Assembly (NCBI RefSeq): GCF_003260995.1
Contig: NZ_CP030040.1
Span: 2,961,176 to 3,025,175, forward strand
Source of the DNA: Acetobacterium sp. KB-1
Lineage (GTDB): Bacteria; Bacillota; Clostridia; Eubacteriales; Eubacteriaceae
Length of the DNA: 64,000 bases
Reading direction: 5' to 3'
Below, piece after piece: positions 39,528-49,389 of the stretch (within the stretch, counting starts at the first letter, position 1; each line of letters opens with the position of its first letter). Position numbers and translations under genes: made by a program. Below the pieces are notes generated by a model. It was not told the DNA's origin. It made no database searches and saw only the letters and a program-made list of their open reading frames with translations.

Positions 39528-40889
39528 TCAGACGACCTCGATGGTTGTTGTCATGCCAAGAATCTTGGCCAGCCGGTCCTGGGGCAGCGTGCGCAGATAA
39601 GCATCCAGATTTTTTTGCAGCCGGATTTCAGAAGGCGAATAATCAATGGCGTCAATGGTTGGGTGGAGGGGATGACGTTTGGTTAGTGCCGCCAGTTCAA
39701 TGTCCTCCAGTAGATCAAAGACCATAGCCGCTTCAATGGGATCAAGTTCCCCGGCGATAAGCAGATCTTCCATATCAGCCAGGGTTTTAATATGCTCTTT
39801 AATAATAGCCAGCTTGTCGTCAAAGAAGCGGCAGGATAAAAACTCCGTAACCAGTTCCCGATAGGTCGCATCATCCATTTTAATGCCCATATTGTAGTGA
39901 ACAAGGGGTTTAATGGTGGGATTATAGCGGGGCACAAAGGTCTTGTTAAGTGAGTGAGTGGCGAGTCCCTTGTAAACAGAAGTGGTGATTTTGGGAATAC
40001 TGGCGCTCAGGTATTTTTTAAGCGATGGATTGGTGATAAAAAGAGCCGTCATCACTTCCTGGGCAGCGGCTTTTAATTGCGCTTGTATTTGTGTCAGGCT
40101 CAGATTTTTTAGTTTATTCTCCAGAATGTTAAGATCAGTTGGTCTAAAATCCAATGGCAGTAGGGGAGCGTTTAGTAATTGACGACCTAAAGCATTTAAA
40201 AAAACCTGTTCACAGATATTATCAAGGAGATTTTGGTAGCCAATATCATAACCACTCATGACTTCGTGGATGATATTGGCATCAAAGTACGAACAAAACA
40301 AGTTTTCATAATACAGGCTCTCTAAATACTTGATGACAAACTCAACCCCGGCCAGATCCGTAACCGGATGGATCAGTTGATAGTCGATGTTGCTGGGGAT
40401 TTCATGGGCATGAAAATTAATTTCATAGGTTTCGAAAAAGGGCGAAAAACCCTGGTCGATGGTGATCGTGTAGGCATGGTTCGGGGTTTTAAGCTTGGAT
40501 TTGCAAACCCGATTATAAAAATAACGGGCCACGTTTACTTTTCGTTTTAGTACCAGTAAGCCATATTCGTAGAGCTTTTCAATGGGTTCATTTTCAATAT
40601 CGACGAGAGCGGCGTCCACATCGGGTAATGATTTAAGGTAGATGCCGATGGTAAACAGATTAGAAGCCATGATTCCCTGGGCGATTTCAACCCGGACCGA
40701 GCTGCTTTCTCCCTTGGTGAAGCGCTCGGTACAGTCGGCCAGAAGTTTAAGACATTCCATTTGAACGCGCTCAGATTCTTTAGGGCTGAGGACACCCTTT
40801 AAATAGGCCTCCTGAAGCAGCGACTGAAAATAAAATTCGCCACTCAGCTTATCGGCATTAACTTTGGTCTGTTTTTTTAGATTATTCAT
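39528..40889 (-). CDS. DUF6179-like protein of unknown function
   Basis: About 453 residues, mostly helical, with no transmembrane segment or signal peptide. No catalytic motif is recognised. Conserved-looking blocks are ADKLSGEFYFQSLLQEAY at the start and DAIDYSPSEIRLQKNLDAYL near the end. It follows and slightly overlaps the DUF6323-like gene, and three consecutive ATG codons (40887-40895) overlap that gene's end; 40889 has the best spacing to GCGAGG. The family name is from memory of the pairing and not verified. Confidence 0.55.
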   Translation of the reverse strand: MNNLKKQTKVNADKLSGEFYFQSLLQEAYLKGVLSPKESERVQMECLKLLADCTERFTKGESSSVRVEIAQGIMASNLFTIGIYLKSLPDVDAALVDIENEPIEKLYEYGLLVLKRKVNVARYFYNRVCKSKLKTPNHAYTITIDQGFSPFFETYEINFHAHEIPSNIDYQLIHPVTDLAGVEFVIKYLESLYYENLFCSYFDANIIHEVMSGYDIGYQNLLDNICEQVFLNALGRQLLNAPLLPLDFRPTDLNILENKLKNLSLTQIQAQLKAAAQEVMTALFITNPSLKKYLSASIPKITTSVYKGLATHSLNKTFVPRYNPTIKPLVHYNMGIKMDDATYRELVTEFLSCRFFDDKLAIIKEHIKTLADMEDLLIAGELDPIEAAMVFDLLEDIELAALTKRHPLHPTIDAIDYSPSEIRLQKNLDAYLRTLPQDRLAKILGMTTTIEVV

Positions 40890-41379
40890 CATCATCCTCG
40901 CTTTCCAATATTTTTTCAGTTTCATAAAGATCGTTGTAATCGGGGTCGAGTCCCAGGCGGATATTTTTAGCCATTCGTTCCAGTTCCCGAAATTTAAGCT
41001 GATCCAGCGATCCCTGACAAACCCCGTTAAAATACTTTTTCATATAACCGATAAGATCATCATCGTTCATTAAATCCAGGGTTTCATTCTTAAAATAATA
41101 AAATATCTCAACGAGGTCATTTAAAAACTCGGCATAGCGGTACTGGGAGAGATAGGGGGAATCGGCAAAGGTCAGAATAACTTTTTCGATGATTCCGCCG
41201 CCAAATTCAACCCGGCCAAAATTTTTAAGAGAATCGGATCGGGTTTCGACCAGTTCCAGCGCCTGTTCTTCGGATAACACCAGCGCATAGTCGGCAGTAA
41301 TCTTATTGCATAACAGTATTTCCGAAACAGCCTGTTTTTCGATCAGAAAATTATCAAACAGCATCAGCTCAAACGACAT
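40882..41379 (-). CDS. DUF6323-like acidic protein of unknown function
   Basis: 165 residues, soluble, ending in a strongly acidic tail (ILESEDDDE). N-terminal MSFELMLFDNFLIEKQAVSEIL, then LVLSEEQALELVETRSDSLKNFGRVEFGGGIIEK. No known enzymatic motif. It forms an overlapping two-gene unit with the DUF6179-like gene; such co-occurrence suggests a shared complex. Its GGGAGG ribosome site is about seven bases upstream of the ATG. Confidence 0.6.
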   Translation of the reverse strand: MSFELMLFDNFLIEKQAVSEILLCNKITADYALVLSEEQALELVETRSDSLKNFGRVEFGGGIIEKVILTFADSPYLSQYRYAEFLNDLVEIFYYFKNETLDLMNDDDLIGYMKKYFNGVCQGSLDQLKFRELERMAKNIRLGLDPDYNDLYETEKILESEDDDE

Positions 41380-41416
41380 ATGGTTACCTCCCGGGCATAA
41401 AACAAAAGATTACCTA

Positions 41417-41445
41417 TTGACAAAACTGCCAAGATATGGTATCAT
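41417..41445 (+). promoter_or_regulatory. Strong promoter without a downstream gene
   Basis: Consensus TTGACA (41417-41422) and TATCAT (41440-41445) with a 17-base spacer, on the plus strand in a 365-base gap. It is followed after about 125 bases by an intrinsic terminator and no ORF of note. Confidence 0.7.
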
Positions 41446-41451
41446 TTATTT

Positions 41452-41570
41452 GTAAAATGATAAAATGGATTATTTGCGTGTATGTTACTAATAATATCAC
41501 GAAAAACTGAATAAATCAATGATCTTTAATACAAAACAGGTGTTGTTTAAGAAACAGCACCTGTTTTTTT
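41452..41570 (+). ncRNA. Candidate small RNA (about 120 nt)
   Basis: The interval between the promoter at 41417-41445 and the terminator at 41534-41570 would give a transcript of about 120 bases. The only ORF is 17 codons from an ATG near 41458 without a ribosome site. The 5' part is AT-rich (ATAAAATGGATTATTTGCG); the 3' end is the terminator hairpin. It lies between the DUF6323-like gene and the kdp operon. Its identity is unknown. Confidence 0.5.
41534..41570 (+). terminator. Intrinsic terminator of the orphan transcript
   Basis: AAACAGGTGTTGTTT (41534-41548) pairs over 15 positions with AAACAGCACCTGTTT around a three-base loop, followed by a T run. No plus-strand gene lies upstream for more than a kilobase. 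Confidence 0.88.
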
Positions 41571-41744
41571 GTCGTTCATCGCCTAAAAATAATCTCAGAT
41601 GGCTGTTTCTTGCTGCCCTGATGGAACGGCGCCAATGTTCTTAATGTAATCTTTATCTTCTGATAGTAATTCGATATGCCAAATTAATTGCAAAATAAAT
41701 ATAATTAAATCACAAAGAATGTAAAAACTCAGGAGGAAAAGAAA

Positions 41745-42143
41745 ATGGATAAAAAGATGGATCAAAAAAAAGCCTTTGAAGAATATATGGCTTCTGCAAA
41801 AAGGGATTTAAAAACTGGAGATTATTTTTTGGCCGAAGAAAAAATAAAAAAAGCGATGAATGAAAATCCCCACTCCCCAGCGGTACATAACCTATACGGA
41901 ATTCTGGAAGAATTGTTGAAGGAAGAAAATTTAGCGCATAAGCATTATCGGGCCGCCATTGCTCTGGACCCCGCCTATAAACCGGCGATGCGGAATTTAG
42001 AAAGAATTTCTACCTTTGAAGAGCGGACCAGAAAAGGACATATTGATTTTGGAGATGAGCCAGAACAGCCCGAGGAAGACCTGTATATCATCGAATACGA
42101 CCGAAACCATGTGGGTCATTTGCATAAAAAAAATAGGAAGTGA
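41745..42143 (+). CDS. TPR-repeat protein heading the kdp operon
   Basis: 132 residues with two or three tetratricopeptide repeats (about 10-95: YFLAEEKIKKAMNENPHSPAVHNLYGIL, then AHKHYRAAIALDPAYKPAMRNL), followed by an acidic stretch and a basic end (HKKNRK). It has no signal peptide. It starts the kdp operon: GGAGGAAAAG precedes the ATG, and kdpF follows in five bases. A TATAAT-like box lies at 41700-41705. A scaffolding or regulatory role in Kdp is inferred from position only. Confidence 0.75.
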   Translation: MDKKMDQKKAFEEYMASAKRDLKTGDYFLAEEKIKKAMNENPHSPAVHNLYGILEELLKEENLAHKHYRAAIALDPAYKPAMRNLERISTFEERTRKGHIDFGDEPEQPEEDLYIIEYDRNHVGHLHKKNRK

Positions 42144-42148
42144 AAGAG

Positions 42149-42238
42149 ATGAACGTCGTTTTAGTCCTTTCAGGGCTCATCGCACTGCTACTGCTTTTTT
42201 ATTTGGTTTTTGTTTTATTTAAGGGTGAAGAATTATGA
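42149..42238 (+). CDS. kdpF: KdpF subunit of the potassium-transporting ATPase
   Basis: 29 residues with one hydrophobic helix ([21 protein letters not shown]) and the end KGEEL. This size, composition and position immediately before kdpA match KdpF, which stabilises the KdpABC complex. Its TGA overlaps the kdpA ATG (ATGA). It is too short for usual ORF calling. Confidence 0.85.
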   Translation: MNVVLVLSGLIALLLLFYLVFVLFKGEEL

Positions 42239-43923
42239 GTGAAATGTTAATAACCAACAGCCTGTATCTGGTTGTGCTGGTGGCGCTTTCAATTCCTTTG
42301 GGTAACTATATAGCAAAGGTAATGACCGGGCAGCAGGTATTCTTGTCCCGGTTGATTTTACCGGCTGAACAAATGGTGTACCGTTTAATGGGCATCCGGG
42401 AAGAAGATGAGATGAGTCCCAGGCACTATGCCGTGGCGGTGATGGTGTTTAGCGGTTTGGGATTGGGTTCTTTGTTTGCGCTGCAAATGCTCCAAGGCAA
42501 TCTGCCCTTTAATCCGCAAAATTTCGCTGCACCATCCTGGCATCTGGCCTTTAATACCGCGGCAAGTTTTGTGTCAAATACGAACTGGCAGGCTTATTCC
42601 GGAGAATCAAGTCTCTCCTATCTGACTCAGGCGTTGGGTTTGGGGGTATGGAATTTTTTATCGGCAGCAACTGGAATTGCGGTATTATTTGCCCTGATCA
42701 GAGGGTTTAGCCGCACTAAAAAAAGGACTATTGGAAATTTTTGGACAGACCTGATCAGAGTCAATTTCTATGTCCTGATTCCCTTATCGCTCGTGCTGGC
42801 ACTGGTGTTGGTCTCGCAGGGGGTCGTACAGACAATCAGTCCTTATCACGAAATTGTAGCACTGGAAACCGGTATGACCCAAACCGTCCCCCTGGGACCG
42901 GCAGCCAGTCAAATTGCCATTAAACAGTTGGGCACCAACGGCGGCGGCTTTTTTGGGACGAACTCAGCTTTCCCCCTGGAAAATCCCACCGCTCTTACCA
43001 ATTTTTTAGAGCTTTTATCGATTCTGCTGATTCCGGCATCACTTTGTGTGGCCTTTGGAAAAGCTGTGGGGGACATTAAACAGGGGCGCACCATCTATCT
43101 GGTTATGTTAATCCTGTTTATCTGCTCGTTGGCTGCGGTCACCATCAGTGAAACCGTTGGGGCTCCGATTCTTCAGGGGGTGATAAGCACAGGCAATCTG
43201 GAGGGTAAAGAAATCATTCATGGTATTGGGACATCGGCTTTATGGGGAACCGCAACCACGGCAGCGTCTAATGGATCGGTCAATGCCATGCACGACAGTT
43301 TTACACCGCTTTCTGGTTTGGTCCTGATGTTTTTAATGCAGCTCGGCGAGGTTGTTTTCGGCGGTGTTGGCAGTGGTCTATATGGTATGATTGGCTTTGT
43401 GATTCTCACCGTTTTTATTGCCGGACTGATGGTTGGACGGACACCCGAATACCTGGGTAAAAAGGTCGAACCCTTTGATATGAAAATGGTTTGTCTGATT
43501 GTGTTAGTTCCGCCGGTTTTTACCCTACTGGGAACCGCACTGGCAGTTTTAATGCCCCAGGCCAGCGACTGGCTGACAAATTCGGGCCCCCATGGGTTTT
43601 CAGAGATACTCTATGCCTTTACCTCGATGGGCAATAATAATGGCAGTGCCTTTGGTGGGTTTGCGGCCGACACCGTGTTTACCAATGTGGTTGGCGGATT
43701 GATCATGCTGATTGTACGATTGGTGCCATTGGTGGCAGTGGTCTTTCTGGCCGGAAATTTATCGAACAAGAAGTTGGTGGCTAAAACCGAGGGAACCCTT
43801 TCAACCAGCAACACCCTGTTTGTCGGTTTGTTGATTGCCATTGTCCTGTTAATCGGGGCACTGAGTTTTTTGCCGGCATTGGCCTTAGGGCCGATTGCAG
43901 ATTATTTTACAGCCGTCATATGA
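42235..43923 (+). CDS. kdpA: Potassium-transporting ATPase subunit A (KdpA)
   Basis: 562 residues, the channel-like potassium-binding subunit with about ten helices. The four selectivity-filter loops are recognisable: [61 protein letters not shown], and [17 protein letters not shown]. The length agrees with the family. Together with KdpF, B and C it forms a high-affinity K+ pump used at low potassium. Confidence 0.96.
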   Translation: MSEMLITNSLYLVVLVALSIPLGNYIAKVMTGQQVFLSRLILPAEQMVYRLMGIREEDEMSPRHYAVAVMVFSGLGLGSLFALQMLQGNLPFNPQNFAAPSWHLAFNTAASFVSNTNWQAYSGESSLSYLTQALGLGVWNFLSAATGIAVLFALIRGFSRTKKRTIGNFWTDLIRVNFYVLIPLSLVLALVLVSQGVVQTISPYHEIVALETGMTQTVPLGPAASQIAIKQLGTNGGGFFGTNSAFPLENPTALTNFLELLSILLIPASLCVAFGKAVGDIKQGRTIYLVMLILFICSLAAVTISETVGAPILQGVISTGNLEGKEIIHGIGTSALWGTATTAASNGSVNAMHDSFTPLSGLVLMFLMQLGEVVFGGVGSGLYGMIGFVILTVFIAGLMVGRTPEYLGKKVEPFDMKMVCLIVLVPPVFTLLGTALAVLMPQASDWLTNSGPHGFSEILYAFTSMGNNNGSAFGGFAADTVFTNVVGGLIMLIVRLVPLVAVVFLAGNLSNKKLVAKTEGTLSTSNTLFVGLLIAIVLLIGALSFLPALALGPIADYFTAVI

Positions 43924-43944
43924 GGCTGATTGGAGTTTATTGAT

Positions 43945-46002
43945 ATGGAAGATAATGCGTTAAAGAAAGATATTCTAATGGATGCAATTAGGCAATCGGT
44001 TACTAAATTGTCACCGCGGATACAATTAAAAAATCCGGTGATGTTTGTGGTTTTCATCGGGGCGATTATGACTACCGTTCTTTACTTTCTGAGCTTTGCC
44101 AAGATTAACGACGAAGGGGCTGGCTATACCCTGGCCATTGCCTTGATTCTCTGGTTTACGGTTTTATTTGCAAATTTTGCCGAAGCCATTGCCGAAGGTC
44201 GCGGCCGGGCTCAGGCGGATAGTTTGCGCAGTGCCCGAAAAGATGTTACCGCGCGAAAACTGAAATCGCCATCTGATTTGGAAGTGTATACGGAAATTTC
44301 ATCAAGTAGTTTGAAAAAGGACGATGTCGTTTATGTGAAATCCGGTGAGCAGATTCCCATGGATGGGGATGTGATTGAAGGCGCGGCCTCAGTGGATGAA
44401 AGTGCCATTACCGGCGAATCGGCGCCGGTGATCCGGGAGTCGGGCGGGGATCGCAGCGCGGTTACCGGGGGTACCACCTTACTATCGGACTGGCTGGTGA
44501 TTCAAGTGACAGCAGAAGCCGGCGAGAGCTTTTTGGATAAAATGATTGCCATGGTTGAGGGCGCATCGCGAAAAAAAACCCCCAATGAAATTGCCTTGCA
44601 GATCCTGCTGGTGGCCTTGACCATTATCTTTCTGGTGGTAAGTGCGACCTTGTTGCCCTTTTCCTATTTTGCCAGCGAACAGGCTGGCGTCGGGGCCGGA
44701 ATTTCGATTACCAATGTCATTGCGCTGCTGGTTTGCCTGGCACCAACAACCATTGGGGCTCTGCTGTCATCCATCGGGATTGCCGGGATGAGTCGGTTGA
44801 ATCAGGCTAATGTGCTGGCCATGAGTGGCCGGGCCATTGAGGCGGCCGGGGATGTGGATGTGTTATTGCTGGATAAAACCGGAACCATTACCCTGGGTAA
44901 TCGTCAGGCCAGTGTCTTTATTCCACTAACCGGCATCACCGAAAAAGAACTGGCCGACGCCGCCCAATTGTCTTCGCTGGCTGATGAGACAGCGGAAGGG
45001 CGAAGCATTGTAGTGCTGGCCAAGAAGCGGTTTGATCTGCGGGGGCGGGACATCAACGCCCTGGGCGCCAGCTTTGTGGCATTTACGGCCAAAACCAGAA
45101 TGAGCGGCATCGATTTTCAGGGATATGAGATTCGCAAAGGGGCGGCTGAAGCCGTAAAAGCCTATGTTTTGGCTAACGGCGGTAGTTATCCGGAGGAATG
45201 CAGGTTGGTTGTCAACAAAGTGGCAAACGATGGGGGAACCCCGCTGGTGGTGGCCCAAAAAAATCAGGTATTGGGTGTGATCTACCTTAAGGATGTTGTC
45301 AAGAATGGGGTTAAAGAACGCTTTGAAGATTTGCGTAAAATGGGGATCAAAACCATCATGATTACCGGTGACAATCCCATGACGGCGGCGGCGATTGCGG
45401 CCGAGGCGGGGGTGGACGATTTTCTGGCCGAAGCAACTCCGGAAGCTAAGTTGACACTGATCCGGGATTATCAGGCGAAGGGCCATCTGGTCGCGATGAC
45501 CGGGGACGGAACCAATGATGCCCCGGCACTGGCTCAGGCCGATGTGGCGGTGGCCATGAATACCGGAACTCAGGCCGCTAAAGAAGCCGGAAATATGGTG
45601 GACCTGGATTCCAGCCCCACCAAACTGATTGATATAGTACGAATCGGAAAACAGCTTTTGATGACCAGAGGCGCACTGACAACCTTCAGTGTCGCCAATG
45701 ACGTGGCCAAATATTTTGCCATCATTCCGGTTTTGTTTTTCAGCATCTATCCGCAATTGGTGGGACTCAATATAATGGGACTGACCAGTGCCAAAAGTGC
45801 CATCCTGTCGGCGATAATCTATAATGCCCTGATTATTATTGCTTTGATTCCGCTGGCTTTAAAGGGGGTCAAGTATCGGGAAGTGTCGGCGGGAAAACTG
45901 TTGCAAAGAAATCTGCTGATTTATGGTTTAGGCGGTTTACTGGCTCCGTTTGTGGCCATAAAATTACTGGACATGCTGTTAACTGTCCTGGGTTTGGTGT
46001 GA
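43945..46002 (+). CDS. kdpB: Potassium-transporting ATPase ATP-binding subunit (KdpB)
   Basis: 685 residues, a P-type ATPase. The phosphorylated Asp310 is in [14 protein letters not shown], the dephosphorylation motif is ITGESAPV, the hinge has [12 protein letters not shown], and [21 protein letters not shown] binds Mg. The serine in TGES and all P-type motifs are intact. The ATG at 43945 is chosen because TTGGAG lies nine bases upstream; a TTG at 43930 is the alternative. Confidence 0.96.
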   Translation: MEDNALKKDILMDAIRQSVTKLSPRIQLKNPVMFVVFIGAIMTTVLYFLSFAKINDEGAGYTLAIALILWFTVLFANFAEAIAEGRGRAQADSLRSARKDVTARKLKSPSDLEVYTEISSSSLKKDDVVYVKSGEQIPMDGDVIEGAASVDESAITGESAPVIRESGGDRSAVTGGTTLLSDWLVIQVTAEAGESFLDKMIAMVEGASRKKTPNEIALQILLVALTIIFLVVSATLLPFSYFASEQAGVGAGISITNVIALLVCLAPTTIGALLSSIGIAGMSRLNQANVLAMSGRAIEAAGDVDVLLLDKTGTITLGNRQASVFIPLTGITEKELADAAQLSSLADETAEGRSIVVLAKKRFDLRGRDINALGASFVAFTAKTRMSGIDFQGYEIRKGAAEAVKAYVLANGGSYPEECRLVVNKVANDGGTPLVVAQKNQVLGVIYLKDVVKNGVKERFEDLRKMGIKTIMITGDNPMTAAAIAAEAGVDDFLAEATPEAKLTLIRDYQAKGHLVAMTGDGTNDAPALAQADVAVAMNTGTQAAKEAGNMVDLDSSPTKLIDIVRIGKQLLMTRGALTTFSVANDVAKYFAIIPVLFFSIYPQLVGLNIMGLTSAKSAILSAIIYNALIIIALIPLALKGVKYREVSAGKLLQRNLLIYGLGGLLAPFVAIKLLDMLLTVLGLV

Positions 46003-46012
46003 GGTGAAGACG

Positions 46013-46588
46013 ATGGAAAAAAGCAGCAAAGAATCCATAGTGTCAAAATTACGGCCAGTATTGGTCAGCTTTTTGGTGCTGACTCTGATTTGTGGGGTGA
46101 TTTATCCGGTTATTGTAACAAGTATTGCACAAATTGCATTTCCAAATCAGGCAAATGGTAGTATCATTACAGTAACACAAGAAAACAAAACATCAATCGA
46201 TGTGGGTTCAGCCCTGATCGGTCAGGTCTTTACAGAACCCCAATATCTGATTGGCAGGCCCCAGGGAACATCTCAGTTATCGCCAGTTAGTGAAGAGCAA
46301 AAGGCGCTGATCGAGGAGCGGGTGGTCTGGTGGCAGGCCCTTGATCCCCAAAATACCGGAGCGATTCCCAGTGATCTGGTGACCGCATCGGGAAGCGGGG
46401 TCGATCCCAATATCTCGCCGGAAGCGGCAGAATATCAGGTAAAACGAATTGCCCAGGCACGGAATATGTCAGAAAAAGCGGTCCGTGAAGTAATCACCCG
46501 CTATACAACGGGAAAACTGCTGGGCCTCTGGGGAGAGCCAGGCGTCAACGTATTAAAGGTGAATTTGGCCCTGGATGGACGCATTTAG
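46013..46588 (+). CDS. kdpC: Potassium-transporting ATPase subunit C (KdpC)
   Basis: 191 residues: one N-terminal transmembrane helix (VLVSFLVLTLICGVIYPVIV) followed by an extracytoplasmic domain with FPNQANGSII, IGQVFTEPQYLIGRPQGTSQLSPVSEEQ, and TASGSGVDPNISPEAA. It stabilises the Kdp complex. ATG 46013 has GAGGTGA five bases upstream. Confidence 0.95.
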   Translation: MEKSSKESIVSKLRPVLVSFLVLTLICGVIYPVIVTSIAQIAFPNQANGSIITVTQENKTSIDVGSALIGQVFTEPQYLIGRPQGTSQLSPVSEEQKALIEERVVWWQALDPQNTGAIPSDLVTASGSGVDPNISPEAAEYQVKRIAQARNMSEKAVREVITRYTTGKLLGLWGEPGVNVLKVNLALDGRI

Positions 46589-46683
46589 TAATGATATAGA
46601 TAATTGAGAACGTGCCGTGAGCTTTATGATCAGTTTCGCAATTGTCTAAATAAAATAACGAGATGAAGGTGGGGGATTAAGCG

Positions 46684-49389
46684 GTGGATTTTAGTGATAC
46701 CCGTCCGAATCCGGATGATATTTTAGAAGATCTGTTTATCAAAGAACAAAATAAAAAGGGGCGGCTGGAAATTTTTTTTGGGTATGCGGCCGGAGTCGGA
46801 AAAACCTATGCGATGCTTGATGATGCCCAGGAGCAGATGCGATGTGGGGTTGATGTACTGGTGGGGTATGTGGAAGAACATACTCGACCGGAAACCATCC
46901 AGATTATGAGTGGATTGCCGACCCTGGCACCTAAAATAGTCGAATACCGAAAGATTAAGCTGAAGGAATTTGATTTGGATGCCGCCCTCAAGCGCAGGCC
47001 AGAATTAATTCTGGTGGATGAGTTGGCGCATACTAATGCTCCGGGAATGCGCAACAAAAAAAGATATCAGGATGTTGAAGAACTTCTTAATGCGGGGATC
47101 GATGTTTTTACCACGGTCAATGTACAGCATTTGGAGAGCCTGAACGATGTGGTCCAGAAGATCACCCAGATTGATGTGAAAGAAACCATCCCGGATGATA
47201 TCTTCAATCAGGCTGATAAGATTCGCCTGATTGATATTGAACCCGATGAATTACTAAGGCGTTTTGAAAGCGGCAAAGTTTACCGGCCGGAACGCACCCA
47301 AAAAGCCCTGGAAAACTTTTTTACCCGGGAAAATCTCCGCTTGCTGCGGGAAATCGCGATGCGGCAAGCTGCCAATCGGATCAGTGCTGATAATCAAAAT
47401 GAGCCTCGACTGTCAAAAAAAATGGCTAATATCAAGCTAATGGTCTGTATCAGTGCATCACCTTCATCCGCTCGTTGCATTCGCTGGACAAATCGAACCG
47501 CGGAAGCTTTTCGAGCGCCCTGGACAGCGGTCTATGTTGAAGATTTGGATAGTGATGCCATGACCAATGCGGAAAAAGATTCGGCTCGGGATAATCTGGT
47601 CTTGGCGGAGCGGCTAGGGGCTGAGATCGTTACCCTCAATGGTAACGATGTGGCCACCGTAATTGCCGAATATGCGAAGTTATCGGGGATTACCAATATC
47701 GTGATCGGTAAAAGTCGGAACAAAAAATCACTGATCAGTTATTTTAAAGCGAGTCTTGAAGAAAAACTGATTGCGCTGTTGCCCAGCATTGAAATTCACA
47801 TTATCCCCGGTAGTTCCGGGAAGAATAGGAGGGTACCGTATCAGCATCGGCGACTGCGAATCCGCAGGAATCTGTTTTTGTCCTGGCAGGATGGACTTAA
47901 AACTCTGCTGATTATTGTGGCGGCAACCTTTATTTCATTAATACTTCAGGCGCTCAAGATCAGTGATCAGAATATTATTATGGTTTATATTTTATCGGTG
48001 CTGATTATTTCCAGAGTAACCGTCGGCTATCTTTACGGGATTCTGGGCTCCTGCCTGACGGTGCTGGTTTTTAATTTCTTTTTTACCATTCCTTATTATA
48101 CTTTGCATGCCATCCAGGCGGGGTATCCCATTACCTTTGTGATTATGTTGTTGGTCGCACTGATTACCAGTGCCCTGACGGTCCGGATAAAAACCCAGGT
48201 CCGCCTGGCGGTAGAACGGGAACACCGCACGGAGGTACTCTATGAGATCAATAAAAAGTTACTAGCATCGCGAGATTTAGAAGAAACCATCGAGCTGATC
48301 AATACCTACATGGTTAAGATATTTGGTCGGTCAGCGATCTTTTACCGTCAGGACCCGGAAGATCATCACTCTGAGAACTTTCTCCAGTCACCATTGGATG
48401 GCGATGCTTCTTTTCTGATGTCAGAAAGTGAACGGGCGGTAGCACATTGGGTCTTTATGAATAAAAAATGTGCCGGAGCCGGAACGGATACCCTGATGGG
48501 GGCAAGGGCCTTCTATATGCCCATTGTCGCTCAAACAAAGGTATTGGGGGTTATCGGTTTGTCTTGTGTTAATGGCATTCTTAACCAAAACAATCGGTTG
48601 TTTTTAAGAATGATTGCTTCACAAGTTGAGATGGCTCTGGAACGGCATTACCTTTCTGGTGAACAGCGACGGATGCTGATTGAATCTGAAAAGGAAAAAA
48701 TGCGAAGCAATCTGCTCCGGGGGATCTCTCATGATCTGCGAACACCACTCACCGGAATTTTAGGGGCGAGTTCGGCGATTCTGGAAAACAGCAGTACCAT
48801 GGATCAGGAAACCCATGATACACTAATCGCCAACATCCGGGAGGATTCCCAGTGGCTGATTCGGATGGTAGAAAATCTGCTGTCGGTTACAAGAATTAAC
48901 GCGGGACCAATGAATGTGACCAAAACCCCAGAGGCGGTCGAAGAAATTGTAGCCGAGGCGATCAGTCGGATTCGCAAACGCTTTATCAATCGAAAAATTA
49001 TTGTGAGAGTGCCGGAACAGTTGTTGATTGTCCCCATGGATGGCACTTTGATTGAGCAGGTGATGATCAACCTGCTTGAAAATGCGATAAAGTTTTCACC
49101 GGAGGACTCGGTCATTGCGGTTGAGGTGAAAAAAGTCGCGAACGAAGCGGTGTTTGAAGTAAGAGACCAGGGTAAAGGCATTAGTAACCAGGAATTGCCC
49201 TATCTTTTTGAGACCGCTGTACCCGATGGTAAGCGGAGTGCGGATTCGTCCCGCGGCATGGGGATTGGGCTGTCCATTTGTAACTCCATTGTCAAGGCGC
49301 ATCATGGCAAAATGGAAGCTGAAAATGAAGTGCAGGGTGGTGCAGTTTTTCGATTCACCTTACCATTGCAGGAGGAAAAAAATGGATAA
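46684..49389 (+). CDS. kdpD: Potassium sensor histidine kinase KdpD
   Basis: 901 residues. N-terminal KdpD domain with Walker A GYAAGVGKT (33-41) and ELAHTNAPG; universal-stress-protein-like domain (about 250-365); four transmembrane helices (about 400-500); GAF-like region; HisKA with His683 in GISHDLRTPLTG; HATPase with LLENAIKFS and GMGIGLSIC. The GTG start follows GGTGGGGG. It senses low potassium or turgor and phosphorylates KdpE. The 95-base gap after kdpC holds no terminator. Confidence 0.95.
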   Translation: MDFSDTRPNPDDILEDLFIKEQNKKGRLEIFFGYAAGVGKTYAMLDDAQEQMRCGVDVLVGYVEEHTRPETIQIMSGLPTLAPKIVEYRKIKLKEFDLDAALKRRPELILVDELAHTNAPGMRNKKRYQDVEELLNAGIDVFTTVNVQHLESLNDVVQKITQIDVKETIPDDIFNQADKIRLIDIEPDELLRRFESGKVYRPERTQKALENFFTRENLRLLREIAMRQAANRISADNQNEPRLSKKMANIKLMVCISASPSSARCIRWTNRTAEAFRAPWTAVYVEDLDSDAMTNAEKDSARDNLVLAERLGAEIVTLNGNDVATVIAEYAKLSGITNIVIGKSRNKKSLISYFKASLEEKLIALLPSIEIHIIPGSSGKNRRVPYQHRRLRIRRNLFLSWQDGLKTLLIIVAATFISLILQALKISDQNIIMVYILSVLIISRVTVGYLYGILGSCLTVLVFNFFFTIPYYTLHAIQAGYPITFVIMLLVALITSALTVRIKTQVRLAVEREHRTEVLYEINKKLLASRDLEETIELINTYMVKIFGRSAIFYRQDPEDHHSENFLQSPLDGDASFLMSESERAVAHWVFMNKKCAGAGTDTLMGARAFYMPIVAQTKVLGVIGLSCVNGILNQNNRLFLRMIASQVEMALERHYLSGEQRRMLIESEKEKMRSNLLRGISHDLRTPLTGILGASSAILENSSTMDQETHDTLIANIREDSQWLIRMVENLLSVTRINAGPMNVTKTPEAVEEIVAEAISRIRKRFINRKIIVRVPEQLLIVPMDGTLIEQVMINLLENAIKFSPEDSVIAVEVKKVANEAVFEVRDQGKGISNQELPYLFETAVPDGKRSADSSRGMGIGLSICNSIVKAHHGKMEAENEVQGGAVFRFTLPLQEEKNG

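Noticed and set aside
41380-41744. c-di-AMP (ydaO) riboswitch before kdp
   Set aside because: Such an element would suit a potassium operon, but its conserved blocks were not seen in this gap.
44926-45756. 276-codon minus-strand ORF inside kdpB
   Set aside because: It is a shadow of the conserved P-type ATPase gene, His-rich by reverse translation, with no start signal.
49208-49381. N-terminal extension of kdpE
   Set aside because: The extra 58 codons overlap the end of kdpD in another frame. The ATG at 49382 has a good ribosome site and begins the receiver domain.
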